NCBI RefSeq assembly: GCF_030851345.1
Contig: NZ_JALPNU010000018.1
Location: 22,811 to 86,810 of the forward strand
Reading direction: 5' to 3'
Length of the DNA: 64,000 bases
From: Marinifilum sp. D714
GTDB lineage: Bacteria; Bacteroidota; Bacteroidia; Bacteroidales; Marinifilaceae
Within the stretch, counting starts at the first letter, position 1; each line of letters opens with the position of its first letter. Positions 8,842-17,960 of this stretch are shown piece by piece. The notes under the pieces were generated by a model, which was not told where the DNA came from, made no database searches, and saw nothing but the letters and a program-made list of their open reading frames with translations. The translations under genes were made by a program, and so were the position numbers.

Positions 8842-9996
8842 ATGACTAGAAACTTGAATAAAAATACAGCCGGAAATTATACTTATCAGAGTTTTAAAGA
8901 AGGTTACCGAAGCGTAACTCCTTCTTTAATTAATCGTTCCTTTGAATGGCAGGATAAGCAGATTAATATTTTGTTAGAGAGAGCGATGTTGGAATTGGGT
9001 GAGCTAAATGCATTCTCTAAATTCTTTCCAAACATAAATCGATACATTCCTCTATTTATAGCGCAAGAGGCAGTTGCCTCTAATATGATTGAAGGGAGTA
9101 AATGTAGTTTATCGCAAGCTTTTGTGCCTGAGAACTCAAAGAGTTTCAAACGCATTTACGAGCAGAAGGAAATTACCAATCATATCGCTGCAATAAAGTG
9201 GGGAGTGAAAGAATTAAGGCGCTTTCCTTTAAGTATTCGATTGGTCAAAGAATCTCATAGAATTCTATGTTCTGATTTGCCTCAATTGGAAGATTTTGGT
9301 GGAAAAATTCGGCCTTTTGTAAATTCAAAAGACAACAAGTTCGATGTTGGATTTAAATATTCTCCACCCAATAAGCATGAGTTAAAAATTTTGATAAACG
9401 ATGCAAAGAAGTTTTGGCGTAACGACAATTTGGAGCTTCCATTGTTAATCAAAATGGCAATTTCCTTATATCAATTCGAAAATATCCTCCCATTTCTAGA
9501 TGGTAATGGAAGAACGGCACGAACCCTTATTCTTTTTGAAATGATGGAGTTAAGTTTTGTGCACAAGCCCGTTTTTTGTTTATCGGTGTTTTTTGAGCGT
9601 AATAGGCTGGAGTATTATCATCGATTAAATTTAATTCGATCGAAAAATGATATAGAACAATGGATTCGTTTTTTCTTAACTGGAATTAAAGAATCAGCTC
9701 GATATAGTAAAGAGATATTGGGTAATATCAACTCAATGGTTGAAAGAAATGAGAAGTTGATTGAGGAACATATGGGAAAGAAGAGGCATCAATCTGCCAA
9801 GCAATTGATTACAGAGTTCTATTCCTCACCATTTTTATCGGTAAATGATATTAAAGAAAAGTTGGGACTAAGTTTTCAATCAGCCAATTTGCTGATAAAA
9901 GAATTAGAGAAGTTTGGATTGGTAAAAGAATTGGTTGGTGCAAGAAGGAATAGACTTTTTTATTTGTGGGAATATTTACAGCTATTTGAATTATAA
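8842..9996 (+). CDS. Fic-family protein with Leu in place of the catalytic His
   Basis: A Fic/DOC-fold protein of 384 residues from the ATG at 8842; the frame is open back to 8707 with an ATG at 8734, so the start is uncertain. Fic enzymes usually AMPylate target proteins. The N-terminal inhibitory motif SNMIEG (residues 80-85) is present, marking a class II Fic. The active loop reads LPFLDGNGRTAR (216-227) instead of HPFxDGNGRxxR: codon 9487-9489 is CTC (Leu), one base from CAC (His). The anion-binding GNGR part is intact. The C terminus looks like a winged helix (SVNDIKEKLGLSFQSANLLIKELEKFGLV). It may be catalytically dead, a regulator, or have altered chemistry. Confidence 0.9.
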   Translation: MTRNLNKNTAGNYTYQSFKEGYRSVTPSLINRSFEWQDKQINILLERAMLELGELNAFSKFFPNINRYIPLFIAQEAVASNMIEGSKCSLSQAFVPENSKSFKRIYEQKEITNHIAAIKWGVKELRRFPLSIRLVKESHRILCSDLPQLEDFGGKIRPFVNSKDNKFDVGFKYSPPNKHELKILINDAKKFWRNDNLELPLLIKMAISLYQFENILPFLDGNGRTARTLILFEMMELSFVHKPVFCLSVFFERNRLEYYHRLNLIRSKNDIEQWIRFFLTGIKESARYSKEILGNINSMVERNEKLIEEHMGKKRHQSAKQLITEFYSSPFLSVNDIKEKLGLSFQSANLLIKELEKFGLVKELVGARRNRLFYLWEYLQLFEL

Positions 9997-10000
9997 AAAA

Positions 10001-10028
10001 AGCCGATTCATTTTTGAATCGGCTTTTT
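10001..10028. terminator. Bidirectional terminator between Fic gene and sucD
   Basis: A perfect 10-bp stem (AGCCGATTCA / TGAATCGGCT, loop TTTT) lies between the convergent Fic and sucD genes. T-run on the right and A-run on the left make it usable from both strands. Confidence 0.88.
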
Positions 10029-10043
10029 GTTATTTATAAGGAT

Positions 10044-10919
10044 TTACCCCAATACTTCTTTCATCTTCTTGCCTATTTCAGCAGGCGATTTTACTACATG
10101 AATTCCAGCAGCAGCCAATGCTTTCATTTTCTCCTCGGCTGTACCTTTACCACCAGCAATAATAGCTCCGGCATGCCCCATACGTTTACCAGGAGGTGCG
10201 GTTTGACCAGCAATAAATGCAACAACCGGCTTGTCAACATTTTCAGCAATGTAAGCTGCAGCTGTCTCTTCATCCGATCCACCAATTTCACCAATTAAAA
10301 CAATGGCTTCTGTTTTAGGATCTTCGTTTAGCAATTTAACTGCATCGATATGCTTGGTTCCAATAATTGGATCTCCACCAATACCAATTGCTGTTGATTG
10401 TCCAAATCCAGCTTCGCCCAATTGATGAACTGCTTCGTAGGTTAATGTACCCGAACGAGAAACAATACCAATGGTACCAGGTTTATGAATAAATCCAGGC
10501 ATGATACCGATTTTTGCTTCGCCAGGAGTAATTACACCAGGACAGTTAGGACCTACCAAAGTTGTTTTTGGATATTTTTTAAGGAACTCATGAACCTTAA
10601 GCATATCAAAAGTTGGAATTCCTTCGGTAATACAAATTACCAGATCAACACCAGCTTCAGCCGCTTCCATAATGGCATCGGCAGCGAATGGAGGTGGAAC
10701 GAAAATAACAGAAGCATTGGCTCCGGTTTTTTCAACAGCACCTTTCATGGTGTTGTAAATCGGAATTTTATCCATAAATAGCTGACCTCCTTTACCTGGA
10801 GTAACACCAGCAACTACATTGGTTCCATAGTCAATCATTTGTTGGGTGTGGAACGCACCTTCGGAACCAGTGATTCCCTGAACCACTAGTTTTGTATTTT
10901 TATCTACTAATACACTCAT
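10044..10919 (-). CDS. sucD: Succinyl-CoA synthetase alpha subunit
   Basis: The alpha subunit (291 residues) of the TCA-cycle enzyme that interconverts succinyl-CoA and succinate with ATP or GTP formation. [16 protein letters not shown] is the CoA-binding Rossmann start, GPNCPGVI and [14 protein letters not shown] are family signatures, and the phosphohistidine sits in the [10 protein letters not shown] loop near the C terminus. Its ATG overlaps the sucC stop by one base (TAATG), indicating translational coupling with the beta subunit. Confidence 0.97.
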   Translation of the reverse strand: MSVLVDKNTKLVVQGITGSEGAFHTQQMIDYGTNVVAGVTPGKGGQLFMDKIPIYNTMKGAVEKTGANASVIFVPPPFAADAIMEAAEAGVDLVICITEGIPTFDMLKVHEFLKKYPKTTLVGPNCPGVITPGEAKIGIMPGFIHKPGTIGIVSRSGTLTYEAVHQLGEAGFGQSTAIGIGGDPIIGTKHIDAVKLLNEDPKTEAIVLIGEIGGSDEETAAAYIAENVDKPVVAFIAGQTAPPGKRMGHAGAIIAGGKGTAEEKMKALAAAGIHVVKSPAEIGKKMKEVLG

Positions 10920-12088
10920 TATGCTTCAATTGTTTTAAGGGTTCCTACTACTTTTTCAGCTGCATCTTTCAACTCTGTAGCAGCAATAATATTCATTCCT
11001 GATTCCTCTAAAAGTTTTTTACCTTCTTCGGCATTGGTTCCTTGTAGTCGAACCACAATTGGTACTTTGGTGTCAATATTCTTAATGGCTTCGATAACTC
11101 CTTTGGCAACACGGTCGCAACGAACAATACCACCAAAAATATTAATAAGCACTGCTTTTACATTTTTATCGGAAAGAATAATTCTAAAGCCTTTTTCTAC
11201 AGTTTCGGCAGATGCACCACCTCCTACATCAAGGAAATTGGCAGGTTCTCCACCCGTAAGTTTAATGATATCCATGGTTCCCATTGCCAAACCGGCACCG
11301 TTTACCATACAACCAATATTACCTTCTAGTTTAATATAGTTAAGGCCTGACCTTCCTGCTTCAATTTCAAGAGGTTCTTCTTCGTCTAAATCACGAAGCG
11401 CAACAATGTCTTTATGACGATACAATGCATTCTCGTCGAAATTCGCTTTGGCATCAAGAGCAATTACAGCGCCTTCTTTGGTAACAACCAACGGGTTGAT
11501 TTCAAAAATAGATGCATCGGTTCCCATATAGGCTTTGTAAAGTGCCATCAAAAACTTCACACCATTTTTAAAGGCATCACCCGTTAAGTTTAGAGCGAAT
11601 GCCATTTGTCTGGCTTGAAATGGTTGAAGACCTACAGCAGTATCAACCACTACTTTTACAATTTTTTCAGGGGTTTCTTCAGCTACTTTTTCAATTTCCA
11701 TACCACCCTCAGTGGATACCATGAAAGTAACTGCAGAAGTAGTACGGTCCATTACAATACCTGCATACAATTCTCTATCAATGTTTGAAGCAGCTTCAAT
11801 AAGCACTTTCTTTACTAGTTTTCCCTCAGGACCAGTTTGATGTGTCACCAAAGTCATACCTAGGATGTCGTTGGCATATTGAGAAACATCTTGTGCAGTT
11901 GGAGCAAATTTAACTCCACCACCTTTTCCTCTACCACCGGCGTGAATTTGGGCTTTAACAACTACCGGCAAGCCAATTTCGGCTGCGGCCTCTTCAGCTT
12001 CCTTTACCGAGAATGCAATTTTGCTTTCCGGAACAGGAACACCAAACGAGCGTAAGATTTCTTTTGCTTGATATTCGTGAATCTTCAT
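10919..12088 (-). CDS. sucC: Succinyl-CoA synthetase beta subunit
   Basis: The ATP-grasp beta subunit (389 residues) that binds nucleotide and succinate. The start at 12088 gives [12 protein letters not shown], the conserved N terminus of the family; the 13 codons upstream in frame are not conserved-looking. [16 protein letters not shown] is the nucleotide-binding loop and the C-terminal [16 protein letters not shown] segment is the succinate/subunit interface. It forms a two-gene operon with sucD. Confidence 0.97.
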   Translation of the reverse strand: MKIHEYQAKEILRSFGVPVPESKIAFSVKEAEEAAAEIGLPVVVKAQIHAGGRGKGGGVKFAPTAQDVSQYANDILGMTLVTHQTGPEGKLVKKVLIEAASNIDRELYAGIVMDRTTSAVTFMVSTEGGMEIEKVAEETPEKIVKVVVDTAVGLQPFQARQMAFALNLTGDAFKNGVKFLMALYKAYMGTDASIFEINPLVVTKEGAVIALDAKANFDENALYRHKDIVALRDLDEEEPLEIEAGRSGLNYIKLEGNIGCMVNGAGLAMGTMDIIKLTGGEPANFLDVGGGASAETVEKGFRIILSDKNVKAVLINIFGGIVRCDRVAKGVIEAIKNIDTKVPIVVRLQGTNAEEGKKLLEESGMNIIAATELKDAAEKVVGTLKTIEA

Positions 12089-12440
12089 TCTATAAAAATT
12101 TTTTGTTAGGCTTGGAATGACCTGCAAAAGTTCTGCTGGTATTGTTTTACTTGATTTTGAACAGATTTAGGCAAGTCGGTTAATAATAATACAAATGTTT
12201 AATTTTTAGATGAACCTAAATATATAAATATCTGCATGGAATAAAAAGGTGATTTCTCATAAATTTAAAGATTTTCGCATCTTTAATTTACATTATCGTG
12301 TAAGTGGTTGTAATTCATCTGTAATGCGAAGTGTTATTCTTTTTCGATGAGTTTATAGATTGTGACAATATGTTTTGATCGAAGTAAATCTTTCTAAATT
12401 TATTAATAATAGAGTAACTTCATAGCAAATTCAAATTTGT
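12089..12440. other. Divergent intergenic region sucC / AraC regulator
   Basis: About 350 AT-rich bases separate sucC (leftward) from the AraC-type regulator gene (rightward). It must contain promoters for both, but I found no exact TAnnTTTG element on either strand. No small ORF, RNA gene or strong hairpin is evident. Confidence 0.5.
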
Positions 12441-13595
12441 ATGTATCCAGTTGAACTTCGTTTAGATATTTTTTCACTTCTGATCTTGTTGGGAATCTTT
12501 CAAGGACTTTTTCTAACCTATTTTTTCCTGAACAAAGAAAATCGCAAACTTTTATCTAATCGTATTTATGGATTTTTATTAATCAGTCTTTCCCTTTTGA
12601 TTTTTGATCATTGGTTGAATTATACGGGCTATATGACTCGGGTAATTTTCATCGATAATTTTTCTGAACCCTTAAATTTTGCTATTGCACCCATTTGCTA
12701 CTTATATATAAAATATAGTTTGAAGCCCAATTTTAAGCGACGGGATTATTGGCACTTTGCATTTTTTGCCTTTTATGTGTTTTACTCCTTCTTTTATTAT
12801 TTACAGACCGATGAATTCAAATTCAACTCATTTGTATGGGTAAATCATCCCGATTGGGAAAGAATCCAAGCCGTGCAAACATTTAGTGATGACCCTTTGC
12901 AACTGCGAGCCCATATTAATCAGTTAACATTGCTGCACTTCGTAGTTTATTTGGGATTTTCTATTCGCGAAATCATAAAAGAGGTAAAAAGCAAAAAGTT
13001 GCAATTCTGGAAATTAAAAAATCAACAATTAAGATGGTTGCGAAATTTATGCCTTCATTTTTTTGTGGTGATTATCATTTTTATCGTCACCAAAACTACG
13101 CTGGGGCGTGATTTGGGAGATCATTTTATTGCATCTTATATTACCTTAATTATCTACCTGGCCAGTATCAAGGTTGTAAATGATTCTCTTTTTTTTAAGA
13201 AAAGTAATACTGCAAAGATTCCAGAGAAATACTCCAAGTCTTCATTGAATGAATCTCAAAAAGATAAAATTTTAGATCAATTGCAGCAAGTGATGCAAAC
13301 AGAGCAATATTTTACCAACAATATGGCCTCCCTGCCACACCTTTCCAAAAAGATTGGATGCGTTTCTCATCATGTTTCGCAAGTCATTAATGAGCGATTG
13401 GGAAAAAGTTTCTTTGAATGGATGGCTGAGTTGAGAGTTGAAAAGGCCAAGGAGCTGCTTTCACAGAATGAGAACCATAATATCACCATTGAGGAGTTGG
13501 CCGAAAGGGTAGGATACAATTCAAAATCTTCATTCAATAAGGCATTTAAGAAGTACACCTCCCAAACGCCTACCCAATTTAAGAATTCGCTGTAA
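12441..13595 (+). CDS. Membrane-anchored AraC-family transcriptional regulator
   Basis: A 384-residue protein with about seven hydrophobic helices in the first ~245 residues and a C-terminal AraC-type double helix-turn-helix (about 285-384: FFEWMAELRVEKAKELL, then ITIEELAERVGYNSKSSFNKAFKKYTSQTPTQFK). This membrane-AraC layout is common in Bacteroidota, where the membrane part is thought to sense a signal. The next gene downstream is a membrane acyltransferase 136 bases away, a plausible target. The ligand is unknown. Confidence 0.9.
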   Translation: MYPVELRLDIFSLLILLGIFQGLFLTYFFLNKENRKLLSNRIYGFLLISLSLLIFDHWLNYTGYMTRVIFIDNFSEPLNFAIAPICYLYIKYSLKPNFKRRDYWHFAFFAFYVFYSFFYYLQTDEFKFNSFVWVNHPDWERIQAVQTFSDDPLQLRAHINQLTLLHFVVYLGFSIREIIKEVKSKKLQFWKLKNQQLRWLRNLCLHFFVVIIIFIVTKTTLGRDLGDHFIASYITLIIYLASIKVVNDSLFFKKSNTAKIPEKYSKSSLNESQKDKILDQLQQVMQTEQYFTNNMASLPHLSKKIGCVSHHVSQVINERLGKSFFEWMAELRVEKAKELLSQNENHNITIEELAERVGYNSKSSFNKAFKKYTSQTPTQFKNSL

Positions 13596-13731
13596 ATCAA
13601 TTGTAAAAATGGATGTATTATGTGTTTCCCGATAAGGAAACACGGCTTGCCTATAATCAGATTCGTCATTTTTATTCCTTCTGTAAGATCTTTGTTTCAA
13701 AGCTAAGGACAAATCGTAAAATCGAATTAAA

Positions 13732-14883
13732 ATGGAAAAATCAGAAAGAAGATACGAAATTGATTGGTTAAGAATTGTACTTATTGCAAGTGTATTTCTT
13801 TTCCATATTGGGATGTTTTTTAACCCTTGGCACTGGCATGTGAAAAACAGTGTTCAATATCCACAGTTGGTCGAATTAATGGGCTTCCTTCATTGTTGGC
13901 GAATGCCTCTCTTGTTTTTTGTATCTGGGGCGGGAACATTTTTGGCCTTGGGCAAAAGATCTATATGGGAATATGTGAAAGAAAGAAACAAGCGATTGAT
14001 GCTACCCTTTTTCTTCGGATTATTTACCCTGGTTCCCATACAGGTTTACCTCGAAAAATTTACAGAGTATTCATCTCTTTGGAATTTTTATATGCATGTG
14101 TTTGATGGTGTATATCCTGAGGGAAATATGAGCTGGCATCATTTGTGGTTTATTTTATATCTCTTTTTTCTATCAATGGTTGCAATTCCAATTATTAAAT
14201 GGTTACGAAGTAATCGATCTCAGAACTTTCTAAGTTTTATTAATCGAATCGCATGTAAAAAGGGAGGAATGCTACTATTCGTTGTTCCAATTCTCATTTC
14301 TCAATTAATATTGCGTCAATTCTGGCCCAATAGTACCCATGGCTTTATTGATGATTGGGCTTATATGTTCATGTATTTCTTTTATTTTATCTATGGATAC
14401 TTATTTGCAAATAGTAAAGAAATGACTAAAAGTGTTATCTCTCAGAGATACCTGAATGTTTTGGTTGCCACCTCTGTTTATATTTGCTATAGGGTTGGAG
14501 GCGAATTGATTGTTGATGATACAGTATATAAATATTTTCATGCCACAATGGATATCATGCTTGCTTGGTCTACTGGGATTACAGTTTTGGGTTTTTTCTG
14601 TAGATATATGCGATTCAATTCACCATTTCGCAAATTTGCAAACGAGGCCATTTATCCTTTTTATTTGCTACATCAACCAATTATCTTATTATTCGGATTC
14701 TACATTAAGGATATAGAGATGAACATTGTTGTTAAAGCTCTTTATCTTACAGTATCCTCCTTTGCAGCAAGTGTGGGTATTTATTTGTTATTAATTCGTC
14801 CGTTTAATTTTATGAGAGTTGTATTTGGACTTAAAGCGCGAAAGAAAGAACAATTGCAATTAGAGGCGGTTAAAACTAAATAG
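13732..14883 (+). CDS. Membrane acyltransferase family 3 protein
   Basis: A 383-residue integral membrane protein of the Acyl_transf_3 family (OatA/MdoC-like), which transfers acyl groups to envelope carbohydrates or other acceptors. The N-terminal RRYEIDWLRIVLIASVFLFH carries the conserved Asp-x-x-Arg plus first-helix His; HCWRMPLLFFVSGAGTF is the second family signature. About ten transmembrane helices follow, with a late FANEAIYPFYLLHQPIIL segment. The acceptor is unknown. A near-consensus GATCTTTG element at 13687-13694 might be its -7 box. Confidence 0.88.
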   Translation: MEKSERRYEIDWLRIVLIASVFLFHIGMFFNPWHWHVKNSVQYPQLVELMGFLHCWRMPLLFFVSGAGTFLALGKRSIWEYVKERNKRLMLPFFFGLFTLVPIQVYLEKFTEYSSLWNFYMHVFDGVYPEGNMSWHHLWFILYLFFLSMVAIPIIKWLRSNRSQNFLSFINRIACKKGGMLLFVVPILISQLILRQFWPNSTHGFIDDWAYMFMYFFYFIYGYLFANSKEMTKSVISQRYLNVLVATSVYICYRVGGELIVDDTVYKYFHATMDIMLAWSTGITVLGFFCRYMRFNSPFRKFANEAIYPFYLLHQPIILLFGFYIKDIEMNIVVKALYLTVSSFAASVGIYLLLIRPFNFMRVVFGLKARKKEQLQLEAVKTK

Positions 14884-14903
14884 AATAATTTAATAATCAG
14901 AAT

Positions 14904-14935
14904 AAAGTTCACCCAATGGGTGGACTTTTTCTTTT
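14904..14935 (+). terminator. Intrinsic terminator after the acyltransferase gene
   Basis: An 11-bp stem (AAAGTTCACCC / GGGTGGACTTT, one G-U pair) with a 3-base loop, followed by TTTCTTTTT-type sequence, 20 bases past the stop codon. Confidence 0.82.
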
Positions 14936-15078
14936 TAAGGAATGATTTATCACATTAAAAAAGGAAAACATGTAAAAACTCCCATTTATCGATTTTTTTG
15001 AATATTCTCCCGATTAAATAGAGATTGAACGCATTCTATTTTGTAATTTCAAACTCAAACAGAAAAAATGAGAACCAT

Positions 15079-15107
15079 TTTATCATTTAGTGGCCATAGA
15101 TGATAAA
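15079..15107. promoter_or_regulatory. Dyad element upstream of the YbjN/PspA operon
   Basis: TTTATCAT (15079-15086) and ATGATAAA (15100-15107) are perfect inverted repeats flanking a central TGGCCA palindrome (15091-15096). The 29-bp dyad lies about 100 bases before the first gene of the run, so it could be an operator or an mRNA leader hairpin. Its role is inferred from symmetry and position only. Confidence 0.4.
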
Positions 15108-15204
15108 TTTTAATTCAGAAGTTTTAAATACAATTCTGGATTTTTCTCAGAGCCAATAAATTGTTCTAATTTTAATTAATTCAATTTTAAAACTGATAAA
15201 AAAA

Positions 15205-15600
15205 ATGAGCGCATACTTTAACAAGGTAAAAGATTACCTATTGAACTTAGAATACAACATTGTACAGGAAGATTTAGCAGAGGAACTATTTGTAGTTGAA
15301 AATCCTGAAGGAGGAATTGCAAATCTGGTTGTTGATTGTGAGGATCCAATTCTAATTATTGAAGGTTTACTTTTCGAAATTAGTGGTGATAAGGATGATA
15401 TTTTTAAATCATTACTAATGAAGAACAGAGAAATAGTACATGGTGCTTTTACTTTAGACGAAACTGGAACTAAGGTGTTGTTCCGCGATACTCTTCAGTT
15501 GGAAAATCTGGACCAAAATGAATTGGAAGCAACTTTAAATTCATTGGAATTATTGCTGAGTGAATACTCAGAAGAGATTATTTCATTTTCAAAATTGTAA
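15205..15600 (+). CDS. YbjN-like / type III chaperone-like small protein
   Basis: A 131-residue acidic protein without signal sequence or membrane segment. Its pattern (short amphipathic helix, LFVVENPEGGIANLVVDCEDPILIIEGLLFEI, then a C-terminal helix) resembles the YbjN/Tir-chaperone fold, which often accompanies PspA homologues. It is the first gene of an eight-gene co-directional run and ends 21 bases before the PspA gene. It probably binds a partner protein rather than catalysing a reaction; the family assignment is tentative. Confidence 0.65.
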   Translation: MSAYFNKVKDYLLNLEYNIVQEDLAEELFVVENPEGGIANLVVDCEDPILIIEGLLFEISGDKDDIFKSLLMKNREIVHGAFTLDETGTKVLFRDTLQLENLDQNELEATLNSLELLLSEYSEEIISFSKL

Positions 15601-15621
15601 ACGATAAAAGATTAAAATAAA

Positions 15622-16326
15622 ATGGGAATTTTTAGCAGACTATTTAATGTGGGTAAAGCAGAAGCTCACGCCGCTATAGATAAATTAGAGGATCCTATTA
15701 AGATGACAGAACAAGGGATCAGAGATCTTAAAAAGGATTTGGATAAAAGCTTACAAGCTTTGGCTGAAGTAAAGGCTTTGGCAATTAGAAGCAAGAGAGA
15801 ATTGAACGAACAAAAGTCGATGGGACAGAATTACGAGCAAAAAGCGATTCTTCTGTTGCAAAAGGCTGAAAAGGGTGATTTAGATGTTGCAGAAGCAGAA
15901 CGTTTGGCAACAGAAGCATTGGCAAGAAAAGAAGAAGCAGTTGCAAATGCAGCTCGCGCTCAAGAAGAGGTGACTCGATTTGATCAAAACATTAGTCAGC
16001 TTGATGCCAATGTGAAGAAGTTGAAATCAACGATTACTCGCTATGAGAATGAATTGCGTACTTTAAAGGCTCGTGCTCGTGTAAGTTCTGCAACTCAAAA
16101 AATCAACAAACAACTTTCTGGAATTGACAGTTCGGGAACCGTATCGATGTTGGAAAAAATGAAAGACAAAGTTGCTCAACAAGAAGCAATGGCTGAAGCT
16201 TATGGCGAAATTTCTGTTGAAAACAGAAGTTTGGATGATGAGATTGATGCAACTTTAAATGAAACAAACGTTAAAGCTTCGAATGCCTTGGAAGAGTTAA
16301 AGGCTAAGATGAAGAATAAGGAATAG
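15622..16326 (+). CDS. PspA/IM30 (Vipp1-like) membrane-remodelling protein
   Basis: A 234-residue, almost wholly alpha-helical coiled-coil protein of the PspA/IM30 family, bacterial relatives of ESCRT-III that polymerise on and repair inner membranes. The amphipathic N-terminal helix MGIFSRLFNVGKAEAHAAIDKLEDP and the following KMTEQGIRDLKKDL match the family; a long charged coiled coil follows to about residue 170. There is no pspF or pspBC nearby. The neighbours are those of the YjfJ-type context (DUF350, polyamine-type enzymes) rather than the classical enterobacterial psp operon. Confidence 0.93.
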   Translation: MGIFSRLFNVGKAEAHAAIDKLEDPIKMTEQGIRDLKKDLDKSLQALAEVKALAIRSKRELNEQKSMGQNYEQKAILLLQKAEKGDLDVAEAERLATEALARKEEAVANAARAQEEVTRFDQNISQLDANVKKLKSTITRYENELRTLKARARVSSATQKINKQLSGIDSSGTVSMLEKMKDKVAQQEAMAEAYGEISVENRSLDDEIDATLNETNVKASNALEELKAKMKNKE

Positions 16327-16459
16327 CTGTTTTATTTGACTAATAAATGCAAAATTAACGCAAGTAACGCCAATAGATAGCTATAATGCAATCATGAACG
16401 TAGTGAAATGAGTGGATATTTAGCTACTAATCGGTATTACAAATTGAACGAAATTAAAA

Positions 16460-16999
16460 ATGGGATTAGCCGATTTTTTTAAAAGAAAAAAACAGCCCTC
16501 GTACGATAGCACCAACATCCGGGTAACCGACCTGGATGTTGGTTTTGTTTTTGAATACGATCTTGAAAGTTGGGAAGTACAGGCTTGTTATGAGTACGAT
16601 TGGGGAGATAATTTCTTTACCCAGGAGTTCAAGATTTTTAACGGAACAAAAACAAGATTTTTGTCGGTTGAAGATGATGATGAGTTGTATTTATCTGTTT
16701 CAGAAAAAATAAAAACTCGTCAGCTCGGAGCTGATGTTCATGAGTCATTACTGGGCAATCAGAAAGCTCCTGCATCATTTGAATACGATGGTAGAAAGTA
16801 TTTCATGGAGAAAGAATCACCTGGTTTCTATAATGATGTAGCCAAAGGTGATGAATGGGTTGAGTTTATCTCATGGGATTACGAAGATGAAACGGGCGAA
16901 TACATTGTTTGCATCGAACAATGGGATGAACAGGAATTCGAAGCCTCTGCAGGAAAACGAATCAAAGAATTCGAAATCTCTAATATCTTACCAAAATAG
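16460..16999 (+). CDS. DUF4178-type protein
   Basis: A 179-residue soluble acidic protein starting MGLADFFKRKKQPSYD. A beta-rich domain contains VGFVFEYDLESWEVQACYEYDW and a second half FEYDGRKYFMEKESPGFYNDV, the pattern I associate with DUF4178, a domain often found with PspA, DUF350 and spermidine synthase-like genes. The biochemical role is unknown. A 133-base gap separates it from pspA, which could hold an internal promoter, though none is clear. Confidence 0.75.
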   Translation: MGLADFFKRKKQPSYDSTNIRVTDLDVGFVFEYDLESWEVQACYEYDWGDNFFTQEFKIFNGTKTRFLSVEDDDELYLSVSEKIKTRQLGADVHESLLGNQKAPASFEYDGRKYFMEKESPGFYNDVAKGDEWVEFISWDYEDETGEYIVCIEQWDEQEFEASAGKRIKEFEISNILPK

Positions 17000-17010
17000 A
17001 AAAAGGAATT

Positions 17011-17075
17011 GTGGATTATGAATTATAAATGATGAATGCAGTCGTTTAATTCATAACTCATAATTTATAATTCAA
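17011..17075. repeat. Imperfect palindromic spacer (copy A)
   Basis: The gap between the DUF4178 gene and the next gene is filled by an AT-rich imperfect inverted repeat (arms about 17014-17037 and 17049-17073). Its core 17021-17037 recurs exactly, inverted, at 18884-18900 in a later gap of the same gene run. It could form an mRNA hairpin. Confidence 0.6.
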
Positions 17076-17086
17076 AATTAGATTTT

Positions 17087-17929
17087 ATGAATAGCACAGC
17101 AAAAGTTGTACTTGGGATCATCGTATTGTTTTTTATTGTGAAAACATGTGGAAGTTGCGATTCTTCCACATCTCGCCAGCGATCATCAAGTTCTCAAGTA
17201 TCAAAAACATGGCAAAAATCACCGGTTGATGAGTTGATTAAGGAATTGAATGGAGAGCAAAATTTTTCCATCATTCTATTTGATATGGATGCAAGTGAAT
17301 CGGGAAAAGATTACAGACATCAGTATCAGGTATTGATAGAAAAACCAGATACAATTCTTGAGAAGAAAACCGGATGGAGAGAAGTTAGTGAGACTTTTTT
17401 CTCGCAGCACATTAATGATATGGGAATGGAAATTGCCTCAAAAAAAGATGGCAAGCTAACCAAGCAAGCTGTTCCGGCAGGTTATAATCATTATGTGGGC
17501 AATGAGAAGTACGGACGATGGGAAAATCGTGGAGGTTCATCTTTTTGGGCATTCTATGGACAATATGCCTTTATGTCGTCGATGTTTAATATGATGACTT
17601 ACCGTCGATCATATTGGGACGATTACAACCGAGGTGGTTATTATGGTGGATCAAGAGGATATTACGGACCACGAGGTGGAAGTCCTGTTTATGGCACCAA
17701 AAGTTATACATCCTCAACAACAGGAAAGAGCAGCACTTGGGCAAGCAAGCCTAATACTTTTAAAGATCGCGTAAGAAGCAAGGTAAGTCGCTCGTCGAGT
17801 CAATCTAGCCGATTTAGTTCGTCTCGCTCAAAATCGTCAAGTTCATACTCTAAAAGAACGAGCAGAAGTTCTTCAAGATACAAGTCCAGTCGTTCTACTC
17901 GCTCACGCAGTGGTGGATTTGGTAAATAA
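17087..17929 (+). CDS. Membrane-anchored protein with Ser/Arg-rich tail
   Basis: A 280-residue protein of unknown function. An N-terminal transmembrane segment (about residues 6-20, VVLGIIVLFFIVKTC) is followed by a Cys/Ser-rich linker, a folded region of about 50-185 (LIKELNGEQNFSIILFDMDAS, WREVSETFFSQHIND), a Gly/Tyr-rich stretch (about 185-200) and a C-terminal tail from about 224 dominated by Ser, Arg and Lys. The tail is strongly basic and low in complexity. The Cys does not sit in a good lipobox. The position resembles DUF1190/YjfM-type genes in enterobacterial PspA operons, but homology is not shown. Confidence 0.75.
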   Translation: MNSTAKVVLGIIVLFFIVKTCGSCDSSTSRQRSSSSQVSKTWQKSPVDELIKELNGEQNFSIILFDMDASESGKDYRHQYQVLIEKPDTILEKKTGWREVSETFFSQHINDMGMEIASKKDGKLTKQAVPAGYNHYVGNEKYGRWENRGGSSFWAFYGQYAFMSSMFNMMTYRRSYWDDYNRGGYYGGSRGYYGPRGGSPVYGTKSYTSSTTGKSSTWASKPNTFKDRVRSKVSRSSSQSSRFSSSRSKSSSSYSKRTSRSSSRYKSSRSTRSRSGGFGK

Positions 17930-17960
17930 AATTGGTGTATAATTCATAGAATTAAAAAAT

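Larger units (their letters stand above)
14884..15204 (+). other. Intergenic region upstream of the PspA-type operon
   Basis: About 320 bases. It begins with the acyltransferase terminator and contains the dyad element at 15079-15107. No exact TAnnTTTG promoter was found. A very short frame (11 codons, ATG at 15068, stop at 15101-15103) overlaps the dyad, but nothing shows that it is translated. Confidence 0.5.

Noticed and set aside
15068..15103. An 11-codon leader peptide upstream of the pspA run
   Set aside because: It overlaps the dyad, has no clear ribosome-binding context and no attenuator-like structure or regulatory codon pattern.
14941..15204. A sigma-54 promoter for the pspA run, as in enterobacteria
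   Set aside because: TGGCCA at 15091 resembles part of the -24 box, but no TGC at the -12 distance follows, and the TGGCCA is better explained by the dyad.
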